Positions 1 to 8,216 of a DNA stretch of 14,261 nt are shown in pieces. The notes beneath the pieces were generated by a model. The model worked only from the letters and a program-made list of their open reading frames with translations. It searched no databases and had not been told where the DNA came from. The stretch is from positions 1-14,261 of the forward strand of contig JAFGDA010000032.1 in assembly GCA_016932375.1 (NCBI GenBank). The letters are read 5' to 3'. A program made the position numbers and the translations under genes. The DNA is from Actinomycetota bacterium (GTDB taxonomy: Bacteria; Actinomycetota; Humimicrobiia; Humimicrobiales; Humimicrobiaceae). Numbering within the stretch: position 1 is the stretch's first letter; the number at the start of each line of letters is the position of its first letter.

Positions 1-690
1 ATATTTCAGCTTTTCGTAGTTTACCCAGTTGACAGTACCGCTTTTTTGAAATTTACTTGAATCAACCAGGCATATTGATTTTGCTGCGATTTTAAAAAAC
101 TGCTCTTTCATTTTAATGTTTTCTGGAATATAAGCATCAAGCACGCCTGCATTCCAGGATATTCCGGCCGATGAGAAAAAAAACTTATCTGCAAAAATAT
201 TACTGATTGAACACTCGGCAATACTCCCGACCATCCCGGCTATTTCCTTATTTACAATTCCCCCTGTGCTGATTACATCTATATTTGAACTGTTTGCAAA
301 CAATGGCAGTAATAGTATTGAATTTGTAATTATGGTGAGTTTTATGTCAATCTTTTTTATTTCTCTTGCCAGGTAATGGACTGTGGTTGATTCATCCAGT
401 ACGATGGTTTCATTTTCTTCTATCAGCTTTACTGCTTCCTTTGCAATGGCAGTTTTTTGTTCTTTGTTTATATCGTATCTCTTATAATAATTTCTTTCGA
501 ATTTGTTTCCCTCTAATGCCCTAAGCCCTCCATAATATCTTTCAATTTCCCTGTTTTTATCGAGGATATCCAGGTCCCTGTAAACAGTTGGTATGGAAAT
601 GCTGATTTTTTTAGAGATTTCCTCTACTGAAATATCCTTATTCTCCCTGATAATTTCTACGATTTTTTTACGTCTTTCATTTGTATTCAT
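1..690 (-). CDS. DeoR-family transcriptional regulator, C-terminus cut by window edge
   Basis: Begins with ATG at 690 and stays open for 230 codons to the window edge; the family is usually about 250-260 residues, so only the last few tens are missing. The N-terminus (about residues 5-50) reads as a DeoR helix-turn-helix, with segment 'ISVEEISKKISIS' followed by 'TVYRDLDIL' as recognition helix and a 'YYGGLRAL' wing. The rest matches the DeoR sugar-phosphate sensor domain: 'DESTTVHYLA', 'IITNSILLL', 'STGGIVNKEIAGMVG', 'FFFSSAGI' and 'LVDSSKFQKSG'. DeoR proteins usually repress sugar catabolic genes and are released by a phosphorylated sugar. It lies downstream of the sugar operon on the same strand, separated by a relic on the other strand, and has its own promoter-like sequence. 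It may control the operon or an unseen gene beyond the window; which one cannot be told. Confidence 0.9.
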   Translation of the reverse strand, partial: MNTNERRKKIVEIIRENKDISVEEISKKISISIPTVYRDLDILDKNREIERYYGGLRALEGNKFERNYYKRYDINKEQKTAIAKEAVKLIEENETIVLDESTTVHYLAREIKKIDIKLTIITNSILLLPLFANSSNIDVISTGGIVNKEIAGMVGSIAECSISNIFADKFFFSSAGISWNAGVLDAYIPENIKMKEQFFKIAAKSICLVDSSKFQKSGTVNWVNYEKLKY

Positions 691-735
691 ATGAGTATTG
701 ATAATTTAGTAATAATTTGGCTTTTATATTTGATA

Positions 736-763
736 ATTATATATAATTTATGATAAATTGCAA
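736..763 (-). promoter_or_regulatory. Predicted sigma-70-type promoter of the DeoR gene
   Basis: On the minus strand, TTGCAA (763-758) is followed after 16 bp by a perfect TATAAT (741-736). It lies about 45 bp upstream of the DeoR start codon. The region is extremely AT-rich, so a chance match is possible, but hexamers, spacing and position all fit. Confidence 0.5.
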
Positions 764-797
764 GGATTAATTTAAAATTGCTGCCATCCAAAATCCT

Positions 798-1451
798 GTG
801 ATAAAGTTTTGTTTTTATTGCTATCAGGAACAAATTGGGGATACCGCTTTTATTATCAGCGGGTGCAGCGGATCCATGCCGTATGTTCCTGAAGAGGAAA
901 GCGGGTTTTATCATTACCTGATAATTGATTTTGGAAAAGACAGCTGGAACTACAGGGCTTTTAAACCAGATGGGAAACTTCATCAGGAAGAGCTTTCCAA
1001 AAACCCCGGGATATATTTTGTTGATAATGATTTTAGAAATTATCTTACCGAAAATTATAATAGGCTTAATATAAGAAATGATGCAGGTCCGCTTGTCGAG
1101 AATATAGTATTTAGAAGAATCAGCGGGGATGCGGCAAATATTATTTTTTTAAGAACCAAAACCGGCACAGAAGTAGATTATGTCTTATTTTTAAAAGAAA
1201 AAACAATACCGCTGGAAGTGAAATTTGCAGTATTTAAGATTCCTGTTATTCCCAGGAGTTTTATCAGCTTTATAAAATATTTTAAACCAGACCATGGATT
1301 GATTTTGACTAAAGACTATTGGGGTAAAACAAATTTCAATGGTACAAAAGTGTTATTTGCACCGGTATATTTTTTTAGCATAAAAACAGGCTCTTTATCA
1401 ATTTTTATAATTCTCAAGTGCCATTTTTACAGCACCTTCAACCGGTTTTAA
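798..1451 (+). pseudogene. Fused relic: metallophosphoesterase tail joined to DUF4143 tail of an AAA+ ATPase
   Basis: This 217-codon frame (GTG at 798) is the only plus-strand protein-like reading frame. Residues about 14-62 resemble the end of calcineurin-like metallophosphoesterases: 'FIISGCSGSMPYV', then 'SGFYHYLIIDF' and 'YRAFKPDG'. The metal-binding core of that family is absent. From about residue 68 the frame becomes the C-terminal DUF4143 domain found on AAA+ ATPases: 'GIYFVDNDFRNYL', 'GPLVENIVFRRI', 'FLRTKTGTEVDYVL', 'PLEVKFA' (a PD-(D/E)xK-like D127 / E140-x-K142 arrangement), 'RSFISFIKYF' and 'GLILTKDYWG'. The ATPase module is absent. The last 18 or so residues run antisense into the 3' end of the neighbouring kinase gene and have no family character. 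No Shine-Dalgarno sequence is visible. The simplest reading is two decayed genes joined in frame by deletion; an expressed fusion is less likely. Confidence 0.7.
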
Positions 1452-2351
1452 TACCGGTTCCCTGATAATGATTTTTTTATATTTATCCTTCAATGCCCGG
1501 ACAAATATATCCTTAAAATATTCCCTGCATTTAAAGAGGCCCCCTACAAGAACAAGGTCAAAGGACTTATCGGCAATTGCCAGCTTATTTACAACAGCCG
1601 ATACCGAAAGCAAAACCTCTTCTGATGCCTCCTTTAAGATCCTGATACTTAACTTATCCCCTATTTCGGCAGCATCACATACGACTTTAGCAATGGATGA
1701 GATATCCTCCTTGCCGGTTTTTTTACCATATGCCCACTCGACAAGGTCAGGCTCCGAGCTCAAGCAGAGGTGCTTTAATACCATAGTAGATAATTTTGTT
1801 TTTTCTCCCCTGCCGTCGTATGCTTTCATTACCGCCCTTAAGGCTTTTATGGCAATATTATATCCGCTTCCCTCATCGCCAAGTATATAGTCCCAGCCAT
1901 CGGAGCTTGCTTCCCTGCCCGATTCATTTATGCCATAGCAGTTGGCGCCCGTCCCTGCTATAACCATTATCCTGTTTTTATTATCACTGCCTGCTGCAAG
2001 GCCTATCCTTGTGTCATTGCACAGGATGACCCCGGAAACATCCAGGATGGGGGCAAGCTTTTCATTCAGGATAATTTCCCTGTAGATTTCCATATCTTTA
2101 CCGGTGTCATTTCCGGCCATGCCGAAGCATGAGCTTACAATCCTGTAATGGTCAATATTGTCCAATTTTCTTAGTGCACCAAATACTGCAGCATTTATGT
2201 TTTTTATTGATTTGCCCAATCCAATGCTTTTACAGTTACTGGAGCCTGTCATGTATTCGGATAATACATTTCCCTTCAGGTCTGCAATAATTGCGGTAGT
2301 TTTTGTTGCCCCGCCGTCCACTCCTAAAATATATTTACTCTCTGGTGCCAC
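1398..2351 (-). CDS. BadF/BadG/BcrA/BcrD-family sugar kinase, N-acetylglucosamine kinase-like
   Basis: Predicted cytoplasmic ATP-dependent kinase of the ASKHA fold, 317 residues, a normal length for N-acetylglucosamine kinase-like members. The phosphate-1 loop is 'GVDGGATKT' (10-18), the second acidic motif 'NDTRIG' (112-117), phosphate-2 'IAGTGANCYG' (131-140), the family stretch 'WDYILGDEGSGYNI' (153-166), and the adenosine segment 'LVGGLF' (268-273) with 'VEGAVKMA' near the end. It lacks the Fe-S cysteines of the benzoyl-CoA reductase activators in this superfamily, which favours a sugar or amino-sugar substrate. The start is GTG at 2351, supported by a purine-rich TAGGTGGG about 8 nt upstream. 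It is the last gene of the operon, about 90 nt after the URO-D-family gene, and would phosphorylate the imported or demethylated sugar. Substrate is not determinable from sequence alone. Confidence 0.88.
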   Translation of the reverse strand: MAPESKYILGVDGGATKTTAIIADLKGNVLSEYMTGSSNCKSIGLGKSIKNINAAVFGALRKLDNIDHYRIVSSCFGMAGNDTGKDMEIYREIILNEKLAPILDVSGVILCNDTRIGLAAGSDNKNRIMVIAGTGANCYGINESGREASSDGWDYILGDEGSGYNIAIKALRAVMKAYDGRGEKTKLSTMVLKHLCLSSEPDLVEWAYGKKTGKEDISSIAKVVCDAAEIGDKLSIRILKEASEEVLLSVSAVVNKLAIADKSFDLVLVGGLFKCREYFKDIFVRALKDKYKKIIIREPVLKPVEGAVKMALENYKN

Positions 2352-2440
2352 CTATAATCCCACCTACTATATCTTTGCCAGCTCATATTATACAGAAACT
2401 TATTAAAATATACTTGGTCTTCACGGTAGGTTATTTCCAC

Positions 2441-3511
2441 TTACCCGGGAATCCTGATAGGATAATTTCCATATTTTTTTACAGCTTCTATATATGCGGT
2501 AACATTCTCCCCGGGTATATCATCATGCAGGCTATGGTCAGTCGCAATAATATAACGTCCCCCGGGGGCCCCTATACGCAGGCATTCAAGCGCTTCTTCA
2601 ATTACTTCGTCAGGAGTGCCGGATACCATTACGGTCTTGTTATTAACATTCCCGATCGGGCAGAGCCTGTCACTGTATTTTTTCTTTATTATCCCGAGGT
2701 CCATCGTCGCAGCCTTTTCAACCGGATGATATCCATCTATCCCCGTATCCACCAAATCATCCAGAACATCCCAGAGTTTTCCATCGTTATGCATAATTAC
2801 CGGAAAACCCAGATCTTTTAATGCCTTCACTATCTTTCCAAATGGCCCGATAAAATATTTTTTAAGGTGCATGGGGGATATCAGCAGCGAATCTGACGCA
2901 CCCCAGTCATCTGCGAGAAGCAGCGCATCGATCCCTTTTATTCTTGCTACTTCACCTGCTAATTTAATTGTCCATTCAGTATAAGCATCGCAGATTTCTG
3001 TTATCAGCTCAGGTTCCTCTATAAGAAAATAAGAGAATGTTGTTATATCCATGAAATACCAGTACAACATTGTTACAGGTCCAAGAAAACATGGTACTAT
3101 GGCAATATCATTTTTGTTGGCGGCTATGGCATCCTTTATCTGTTTCATCCGCCATGGTTCCCTGTAATCCGGCATTTTATATCTTTTCCAGTCCCTGCGG
3201 CTCTTTATTGGGTTGTCTATCTGAACCATTACAGGCCAGCCCTTTTTTATATACGTGACACCCCAGTCATCAGTAAAAGTATCCCCGGCTGTCTCAAAGA
3301 ATTCAAAGCCACAATAGCCGCCTGTAAATACAGGCACTCCGTCAATTCCTAACTTATTTGCAAGTTCTACAATAACCCCGCCATCATAGAGGACAGTTTT
3401 TTTACCAATATATTTATCCTGGAGTTTCGGGCTGAATAAAAATTCAAATATCGGGACCCTGTCGGGTATGCCTCCCTTTAATGCTGTAATGAATCTTTCT
3501 CCTGGTTTCAT
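2441..3511 (-). CDS. Uroporphyrinogen decarboxylase (URO-D)/MtaA-family protein, putative methyltransferase
   Basis: The 356-residue product has the URO-D fold seen in HemE and in the corrinoid-linked methyltransferases MtaA/MtbA. Family landmarks are 'GERFITALKGGIPDRVPIFEF' at the N-terminus, 'DDWG' (201-204) before 'LLISPMHLKKYF', 'FPVIMHNDGKLWDVLDDL' (236-253), 'GIDGYHPVEKAATMDL' and 'CPIGNVN' (284-290). The N-terminus lacks the arginine-rich motif expected of true HemE, so haem synthesis is unlikely. MtaA/MtbA enzymes use a His-x-Cys...Cys zinc site to activate a thiol; here the first part is H241-N-D243, with Asp in place of Cys. It directly follows the MttB-family gene, a pairing that in methylotrophic anaerobes usually means methyl transfer through a corrinoid protein. 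The role here, moving a methyl group to or from a corrinoid protein, tetrahydrofolate or another acceptor, is inference. Confidence 0.85.
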   Translation of the reverse strand: MKPGERFITALKGGIPDRVPIFEFLFSPKLQDKYIGKKTVLYDGGVIVELANKLGIDGVPVFTGGYCGFEFFETAGDTFTDDWGVTYIKKGWPVMVQIDNPIKSRRDWKRYKMPDYREPWRMKQIKDAIAANKNDIAIVPCFLGPVTMLYWYFMDITTFSYFLIEEPELITEICDAYTEWTIKLAGEVARIKGIDALLLADDWGASDSLLISPMHLKKYFIGPFGKIVKALKDLGFPVIMHNDGKLWDVLDDLVDTGIDGYHPVEKAATMDLGIIKKKYSDRLCPIGNVNNKTVMVSGTPDEVIEEALECLRIGAPGGRYIIATDHSLHDDIPGENVTAYIEAVKKYGNYPIRIPG

Positions 3512-3597
3512 AATAATCTATCCCTTAAAAAATTATAATTCCCTTCACTATCGAATCCTGAAATGGTAAGATTTTTCAACAGTATGCACAAATAAGT

Positions 3598-5046
3598 TCA
3601 ACCGGATAACTCTTTTTGTGCTGCTGAGAAAATCCTTGATATCTCCTTCATTTTGTCTTCCGGTACTGGTTCTACCTTTCTCTTATTCCTGATTTCTTCC
3701 ATCTTGCTGATTGCAATGTCTTTTGCTGATTTCCTGTTTTTACCGCTCCAGGTATCCCAGCTGTCCCTGTTAAATATATAAGGTATAAAAACTTCGTTCC
3801 TGAATTCCTTAACGGTATTGGGATGGGCAAGGAAGTTACCCCCAATCCCGGCCTCATTTATTAATTTCAGGTTAATTGTCTCCTCGCTGACCTTAAAGCC
3901 CCTGAAGTATCTTTTCAAATATGACAGGTATTCATTATCCAGTATCAACTGGGGTATTGAACCGCAGCTATCTGCGCCTTTTATTCCCTGATGCCCCAAA
4001 ATATCAGCCCCGGCCTGTATCCCCTGAAATGCCGTCACCCCTTTTTCGAAACCATTTTGGAAGTCATACAGGTTTGAGTCGGTTAAACCCAAATTTACGC
4101 CCACTGACCTGAATCCATAAGAACGCGCCACCTGGACCAGTCCAGCCGCAAGAAGGCCCTGTTCGGGAGAGCCGAAGCTCATGTTCCCTGTTGCCATGTC
4201 CATGCAATGAGGAATGCCCCAGTAGGTTACCGGGTTCCCGGGGTTCAAAACCTGTGAAATGATAATCCCTGCAAGGATTTCGGCATTTTCCTGTGCTATT
4301 GTTCCGGCAATGGTTACAGGTGCAGTAGCCCCCTGCATAGCCATCGGGCCAAACCCTATTGGTAACCCTTTCCCTGCAAAGAGTTTCAGGATCTCGATTC
4401 CTTCATTTGTAAACTGGAGCGGGCTTATTGCTTCGATGAAGCACTCGCAAAACGGGTATTTTTTTAATTCTCCCTGCCCGTCCCTGATTATCTCCATTAT
4501 TTCCAGTATATACTTTACTGTATCCCCGTTATTTAGCCAGAATGCAACCGGTTTATCAGTACTATTCAATAAATCTATTGCCACCCTTATATCCCTTATT
4601 TTAGGATCTATATCGCCCGGCACCACAAGGGGACCGACTATGTCTATATTTTCAAGATTGGAAGCAACCGTGGCCGACAGCATCAGGTCCCCGGTTGCCG
4701 GTTTTCTTCTTTCATCTATTTCCCAATCATAAAACATGAATTGTCCCGAAGATGACAGTATATTTGTTTTTCCATAACCAAATTCAGCCCTCTTCCCAAG
4801 GTCCCTTCCATATAAGGTAAACTTTGAATTAGCCAGAGAAATATATTTATATATTATTTCTTCAGGAAATTTTGCAATCCTGTCTTTAAAATCTACCCTG
4901 ATATCATTTTCTGCCAGGATCGCCAGCATTCCGTCATTATTTATCCTGACTCCTGTATCATTTAGGATACAGGCCGATCCATCTTTAATTTTTCTGATCT
5001 CATTTTCACCAAGAATTTCCAGCCTGCTGATTTCACTTTTTATCAT
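3598..5046 (-). CDS. MttB-family (trimethylamine methyltransferase-like) protein, non-pyrrolysine type
   Basis: A 482-residue protein of the trimethylamine:corrinoid methyltransferase family, close to the length of archaeal MttB (about 495). Conserved stretches include 'SSGQFMFYDWEID' (99-111), 'PLQFTNEGIEILKLFAGKGLPI' region (209-230), 'GPMAMQGATAPVTIAGTIAQENAEILAG' region (233-260), 'GNMSFGSPEQGLLAAG' (287-302) and 'GADSCGSIPQLILDNEYL' (357-374). The frame is continuous, with no in-frame TAG; the part around 'TDSNLYDFQNGFEKG' (322-336) corresponds by position to the pyrrolysine site near residue 334 of archaeal MttB. Characterised non-pyrrolysine relatives demethylate quaternary amines such as glycine betaine (MtgB), proline betaine (MtpB) and L-carnitine (MtcB), passing the methyl group to a corrinoid protein. 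ATG at 5046 has AGGT about 7 nt upstream. Set between a sugar-isomerase-like gene and the URO-D-family gene, it may act on a methylated sugar derivative; that is inference. Confidence 0.9.
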   Translation of the reverse strand: MIKSEISRLEILGENEIRKIKDGSACILNDTGVRINNDGMLAILAENDIRVDFKDRIAKFPEEIIYKYISLANSKFTLYGRDLGKRAEFGYGKTNILSSSGQFMFYDWEIDERRKPATGDLMLSATVASNLENIDIVGPLVVPGDIDPKIRDIRVAIDLLNSTDKPVAFWLNNGDTVKYILEIMEIIRDGQGELKKYPFCECFIEAISPLQFTNEGIEILKLFAGKGLPIGFGPMAMQGATAPVTIAGTIAQENAEILAGIIISQVLNPGNPVTYWGIPHCMDMATGNMSFGSPEQGLLAAGLVQVARSYGFRSVGVNLGLTDSNLYDFQNGFEKGVTAFQGIQAGADILGHQGIKGADSCGSIPQLILDNEYLSYLKRYFRGFKVSEETINLKLINEAGIGGNFLAHPNTVKEFRNEVFIPYIFNRDSWDTWSGKNRKSAKDIAISKMEEIRNKRKVEPVPEDKMKEISRIFSAAQKELSG

Positions 5047-5081
5047 AATACCTCGTTATGCCTCATTAATCCGGCCTCGCT

Positions 5082-6431
5082 TCAAATTAAAATCAAATCG
5101 ATATCCAGCATATCACAAAGGGCTTTTAAATCTTCTATTACATCACCATGAACCCCAATATGATGGTGCCCGGCACCATTCTCAATCAGCTTGTTTAATA
5201 AATCTCCTGGTTTACTGTCCAGAATAACTTTTGCAGGATTCCCGATTGTGAACATACCGGTTTCAACGGCATTTCCTCTATACGAGACAATCCTGTATTT
5301 ACCCCTTACTTCACCGATCCTTGCAAAGGTAACTCTCCCCGGTTTCAACGGGAATTCAACAGCCACCCCTGCGTTCCATGCCCTGCCGGGCCCGGCGTCT
5401 CTGTGCAACCTGTATATAACTTCTTCTTCTGTTTTTGCGAGTGCCGTTGCGGCTGCCCCACAATGATAATAGCATGCCTCTCCTGTATCATTGTCAACCC
5501 TGAGTAAATCACCAAGATACACCTTATTACCTGTCAGCTGGCTCAGGATATACATAGATATTGCGCCTGCAGTATCAGCCTCGCATGCACTGACTATATT
5601 CTCATCAGACAATCTTGAGAGGGAAAAACAGGGAGATACCATACCACAATCCTTGAAATCGGGCCAGCACCTCACCGCCAGGGCGCCGAGGTCATATTTG
5701 CCCACCAGCTTCTTTATTGCAAGGTAAATATTTATTGATTCCTTTAAAACATTATCCGGAACATCCATAACCTGCTTCAGGTTAATCAGCTCCCCTGTAC
5801 TTTTTTTAGTGCCATTCAAATTCTTCAACTCATTGAGGACCTCTACCATGCTTATATGCTCCACTTCCGGGCCAATTTGCCGCATCATCTCCAGTTCATG
5901 AAATGAAGTATCCAGCATTCCCGGACATCTATCTCCTATTACACCGACCCTCAATAGCTTAAGTTTTTTTATTGTTTCTGTTATTTTCAATATTCTTGAT
6001 AGCTTTAATAAGCCTTCTTCAGAATCAAAATCTTCTGTAATAATCTTTACCTTTTTACCGATCTTGGTAAGTACCCCGCCATTTTGCATGGTTCCCACCA
6101 GTGTCCCCACAGCTATACTCCTGTTATCACCCAAATCGGGAGGGGACCAGAAAACAACCGGACAGTTTGTGAATTTAAGTGCATTAATCAGGAAATTATC
6201 CTGTGTCCATGTGCCGGCAATAACAAGGCATAAATCTATATTCTTTTCACTAAAATATATGCCGGCATTCCTGGCAATTGTGTTATTGCTTATTGGTTCA
6301 TCGAATACAATTTTATCAATATTCAATCCATCTATTACTTTCAAAGCCAGGTTTAGCAAATTCCGGGGAACCTCTTTATTCAGGGTATCATCACCGGTAG
6401 CTATAATGCCCACTCTAAGTTTAATATCCAT
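5082..6431 (-). CDS. L-fucose/L-arabinose isomerase-like protein
   Basis: A 449-residue cytoplasmic enzyme of the fucose/arabinose isomerase fold, shorter than E. coli FucI (591). The C-terminal half carries the likely Mn-binding residues: Glu in 'ACEADTAGAISMY' and Asp in 'LGDLLRVDNDTG', exactly 24 residues apart as are Glu337 and Asp361 of E. coli FucI, and a His cluster in 'NGAGHHHIGVHGD' where His528 is expected. 'YYHCGAAATAL' and 'LTGNKVYLGDLL' are also family-like. Members convert aldoses to ketoses, but many short homologues are uncharacterised. ATG at 6431 is preferred over the in-frame ATG at 6443 because a strong GAGGAG lies 5-6 nt before 6431 and would otherwise be inside the gene. 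It starts 19 nt after the permease stop, in the operon. Its sugar is unknown. Confidence 0.82.
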   Translation of the reverse strand: MDIKLRVGIIATGDDTLNKEVPRNLLNLALKVIDGLNIDKIVFDEPISNNTIARNAGIYFSEKNIDLCLVIAGTWTQDNFLINALKFTNCPVVFWSPPDLGDNRSIAVGTLVGTMQNGGVLTKIGKKVKIITEDFDSEEGLLKLSRILKITETIKKLKLLRVGVIGDRCPGMLDTSFHELEMMRQIGPEVEHISMVEVLNELKNLNGTKKSTGELINLKQVMDVPDNVLKESINIYLAIKKLVGKYDLGALAVRCWPDFKDCGMVSPCFSLSRLSDENIVSACEADTAGAISMYILSQLTGNKVYLGDLLRVDNDTGEACYYHCGAAATALAKTEEEVIYRLHRDAGPGRAWNAGVAVEFPLKPGRVTFARIGEVRGKYRIVSYRGNAVETGMFTIGNPAKVILDSKPGDLLNKLIENGAGHHHIGVHGDVIEDLKALCDMLDIDLILI

Positions 6432-6450
6432 ATTTCTCCTCATTCCCGGC

Positions 6451-7308
6451 TTATTTACCGTAACCTACAATAAGCCCTTTTATTAGAAAGTTCTGGCCCA
6501 TCAAATAAAGTACTGCCATTGGCAATGTAGCTATAATCAGACCGGCCATTATCACGGGGACATTGACATTATAGTGTGTTTTAAAAACTGCCAGCCCCAC
6601 CATAAGTGTTTTCATCTTTTCGTTCGGTAGCAATATCATTGCCACAAATAACTCGTTCCAGATCCAGACTGCATTAACGATTATATTCGTAAAAATAGCC
6701 GGTTTCGAAAGGCCCAGTACTATTAACCGGAAGACCTGGAATGTCGAACAGCCATCAATAACCGCAGCTTCAATAATCTCTGTGGGAATCGTCCGGAAAA
6801 AATTTGTAAGCAAATAAACCGAAAACGGCAAGATCAATCCTGTATATACTATTATCGCCCCGGCATACGTGTTAATAAGCCCGATTTTTGACCACAGGAC
6901 CACGATTGGCAGTATTATAACTGCGGGAGGTATTACCATTAAAGATATTATGGAGCTTAAGATTCCATTTTTGCCCCTGAATTTAAGCCGTGCGAAAGCA
7001 TATGCCATCAAACTGGCAAAAAAAGTTGCCAGGACCGTTGATCCAAAAGTAAGGATTGCACTATTCTTGAACCATAATAGAAAACGGCCCTTGAAGGCTT
7101 CCCCGAAATTTAAAAAGTTGAATGGAAAACTGATAGCCCAGATGTTATTCAAATACTGGCCCTGGGTTTTTACCGACGTTATAACCATAAAATAAATAGG
7201 GAAAAGCACGCTTATGCATATAATAACTATAAGAAGATGCTTCCACAGGCCGTTTATAAACGAGCTTAAATTGGTTTTACCTGACAATTTAGATCCTGTA
7301 TTACTCAT
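6451..7308 (-). CDS. Carbohydrate ABC transporter permease, MalG type (CUT1)
   Basis: A 285-residue inner-membrane permease with about six hydrophobic segments, starting around residues 24-44 and ending near 250-270. The cytoplasmic EAA loop that docks the ATPase is seen as 'EAAVIDGCSTFQVFRLIVL' (180-198). The C-terminus 'FLIKGLIVGYGK' is the usual MalG-type ending. The ATG at 7308 lies inside the end of the preceding permease gene: the two overlap by 8 nt (ATGAGTAA), which implies translational coupling and fixes this start. Together with the MalF-type partner it forms the channel of a carbohydrate importer. Confidence 0.94.
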   Translation of the reverse strand: MSNTGSKLSGKTNLSSFINGLWKHLLIVIICISVLFPIYFMVITSVKTQGQYLNNIWAISFPFNFLNFGEAFKGRFLLWFKNSAILTFGSTVLATFFASLMAYAFARLKFRGKNGILSSIISLMVIPPAVIILPIVVLWSKIGLINTYAGAIIVYTGLILPFSVYLLTNFFRTIPTEIIEAAVIDGCSTFQVFRLIVLGLSKPAIFTNIIVNAVWIWNELFVAMILLPNEKMKTLMVGLAVFKTHYNVNVPVIMAGLIIATLPMAVLYLMGQNFLIKGLIVGYGK

Positions 7309-8200
7309 AGCCGCTTTCCCTTCTGTTTCTTAGCCTCATCCAGATAAATATCAGCAGGGATGTAAAGATTAATAAAATTACAGCTGCAGTGGTTGCATAA
7401 CCCATGTTATTGAACCTGAATGCATTCAGCCAGATGTAAAACTCAAGAATATAGGTGCTTGTTCCCGGCCCGCCCCATGCAGTCATTACAAAAACATAAT
7501 TAAACACCCAGCTAAACATCATGATTGCCTCTATTACGATATAAAACTCTATAATGGTACCGAGCTGAGGTATGGTTATATATCTCAATACCTGCCACCA
7601 GTTTGCCCCATCGAGCCTGGCAGCTTCAAAAATTTCCTCGTTTACAGAACTTAATCTTGCCAGGAAAAGAATTACCCCGAAGCCTATTTCCTTCCAGATA
7701 ATAACAATCATTATTGTATACAGCGCAATTTTCGGGGACCCCAGCCAGTTAAGTGCAGCAAAGTCCAAGTGAAGGAACCTTAAAACCGTATTTAATATGC
7801 CATTCAATTGAAAAATATAGGTAAAAGCTATTCCCACTACCGGAATAGCCAGTATGTATGGCAAAAAAATCAGGCTCCGGTAAAACTTCCAGCCCCTTAT
7901 CCTGTCAAACAGGATGCTGGATATCAGTATGGACAGAAAAACCAGGATAACGGGAACAATCAGGACCAGCAATGCATTGTGTTTTATAGCTTCAATAAAA
8001 GGCTTCTCAGTAAGGATCAACCTGTAATTGGACAATCCGACAAAGCGGTCTACCTCATCTGCGGTTTTGGCAATCCTCATAAAGCTCAACTGGATTACCC
8101 TTGCAATTGAAAACAGGAATACAAAGGCCATTACAGAAATACCCGGAGAAAGGTACCATGCTGCTTCATTTTTACCAAACCATATCCTGATTCTATTCAT
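7301..8200 (-). CDS. Carbohydrate ABC transporter permease, MalF type (CUT1)
   Basis: A 299-residue inner-membrane permease. The N-terminus 'AAWYLSPGISVMAFVFLFSIARV' region, 'VGLSNYRLIL' (54-63) and 'RSLIFLPYILAIPVVG' (108-123) are typical of short MalF/UgpA-type permeases; hydrophobic segments recur at about 18-38, 75-98, 108-130, 158-182, 216-240 and 268-288. The EAA loop is 'EAARLDGANWWQVLRYITI' (192-210). 'WGGPGTSTYILEFYIW' (242-257) is a family landmark. No strong Shine-Dalgarno sequence is visible before ATG 8200. It is followed by the MalG-type gene with overlap. No ATP-binding subunit gene is in the window, so a shared MsmX/UgpC-like ATPase elsewhere is likely. Confidence 0.94.
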   Translation of the reverse strand: MNRIRIWFGKNEAAWYLSPGISVMAFVFLFSIARVIQLSFMRIAKTADEVDRFVGLSNYRLILTEKPFIEAIKHNALLVLIVPVILVFLSILISSILFDRIRGWKFYRSLIFLPYILAIPVVGIAFTYIFQLNGILNTVLRFLHLDFAALNWLGSPKIALYTIMIVIIWKEIGFGVILFLARLSSVNEEIFEAARLDGANWWQVLRYITIPQLGTIIEFYIVIEAIMMFSWVFNYVFVMTAWGGPGTSTYILEFYIWLNAFRFNNMGYATTAAVILLIFTSLLIFIWMRLRNRRESGYE

Positions 8201-8216
8201 AATTTTAGCCCTGTTT

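Noticed and set aside
2441..3511. Haem biosynthesis enzyme HemE
   Set aside because: It shares the URO-D fold, but lacks the HemE N-terminal arginine-rich signature and sits beside an MttB-family gene with no haem gene near.
3598..5046. Pyrrolysine-containing MttB
   Set aside because: The frame is open over 482 codons with no in-frame TAG, so no amber codon is read as pyrrolysine; it belongs with the non-pyrrolysine homologues.
5082..6443. Upstream start codon at 6443 for the isomerase-like gene
   Set aside because: The strong GAGGAG lies between 6443 and 6431, so translation most likely begins at 6431.
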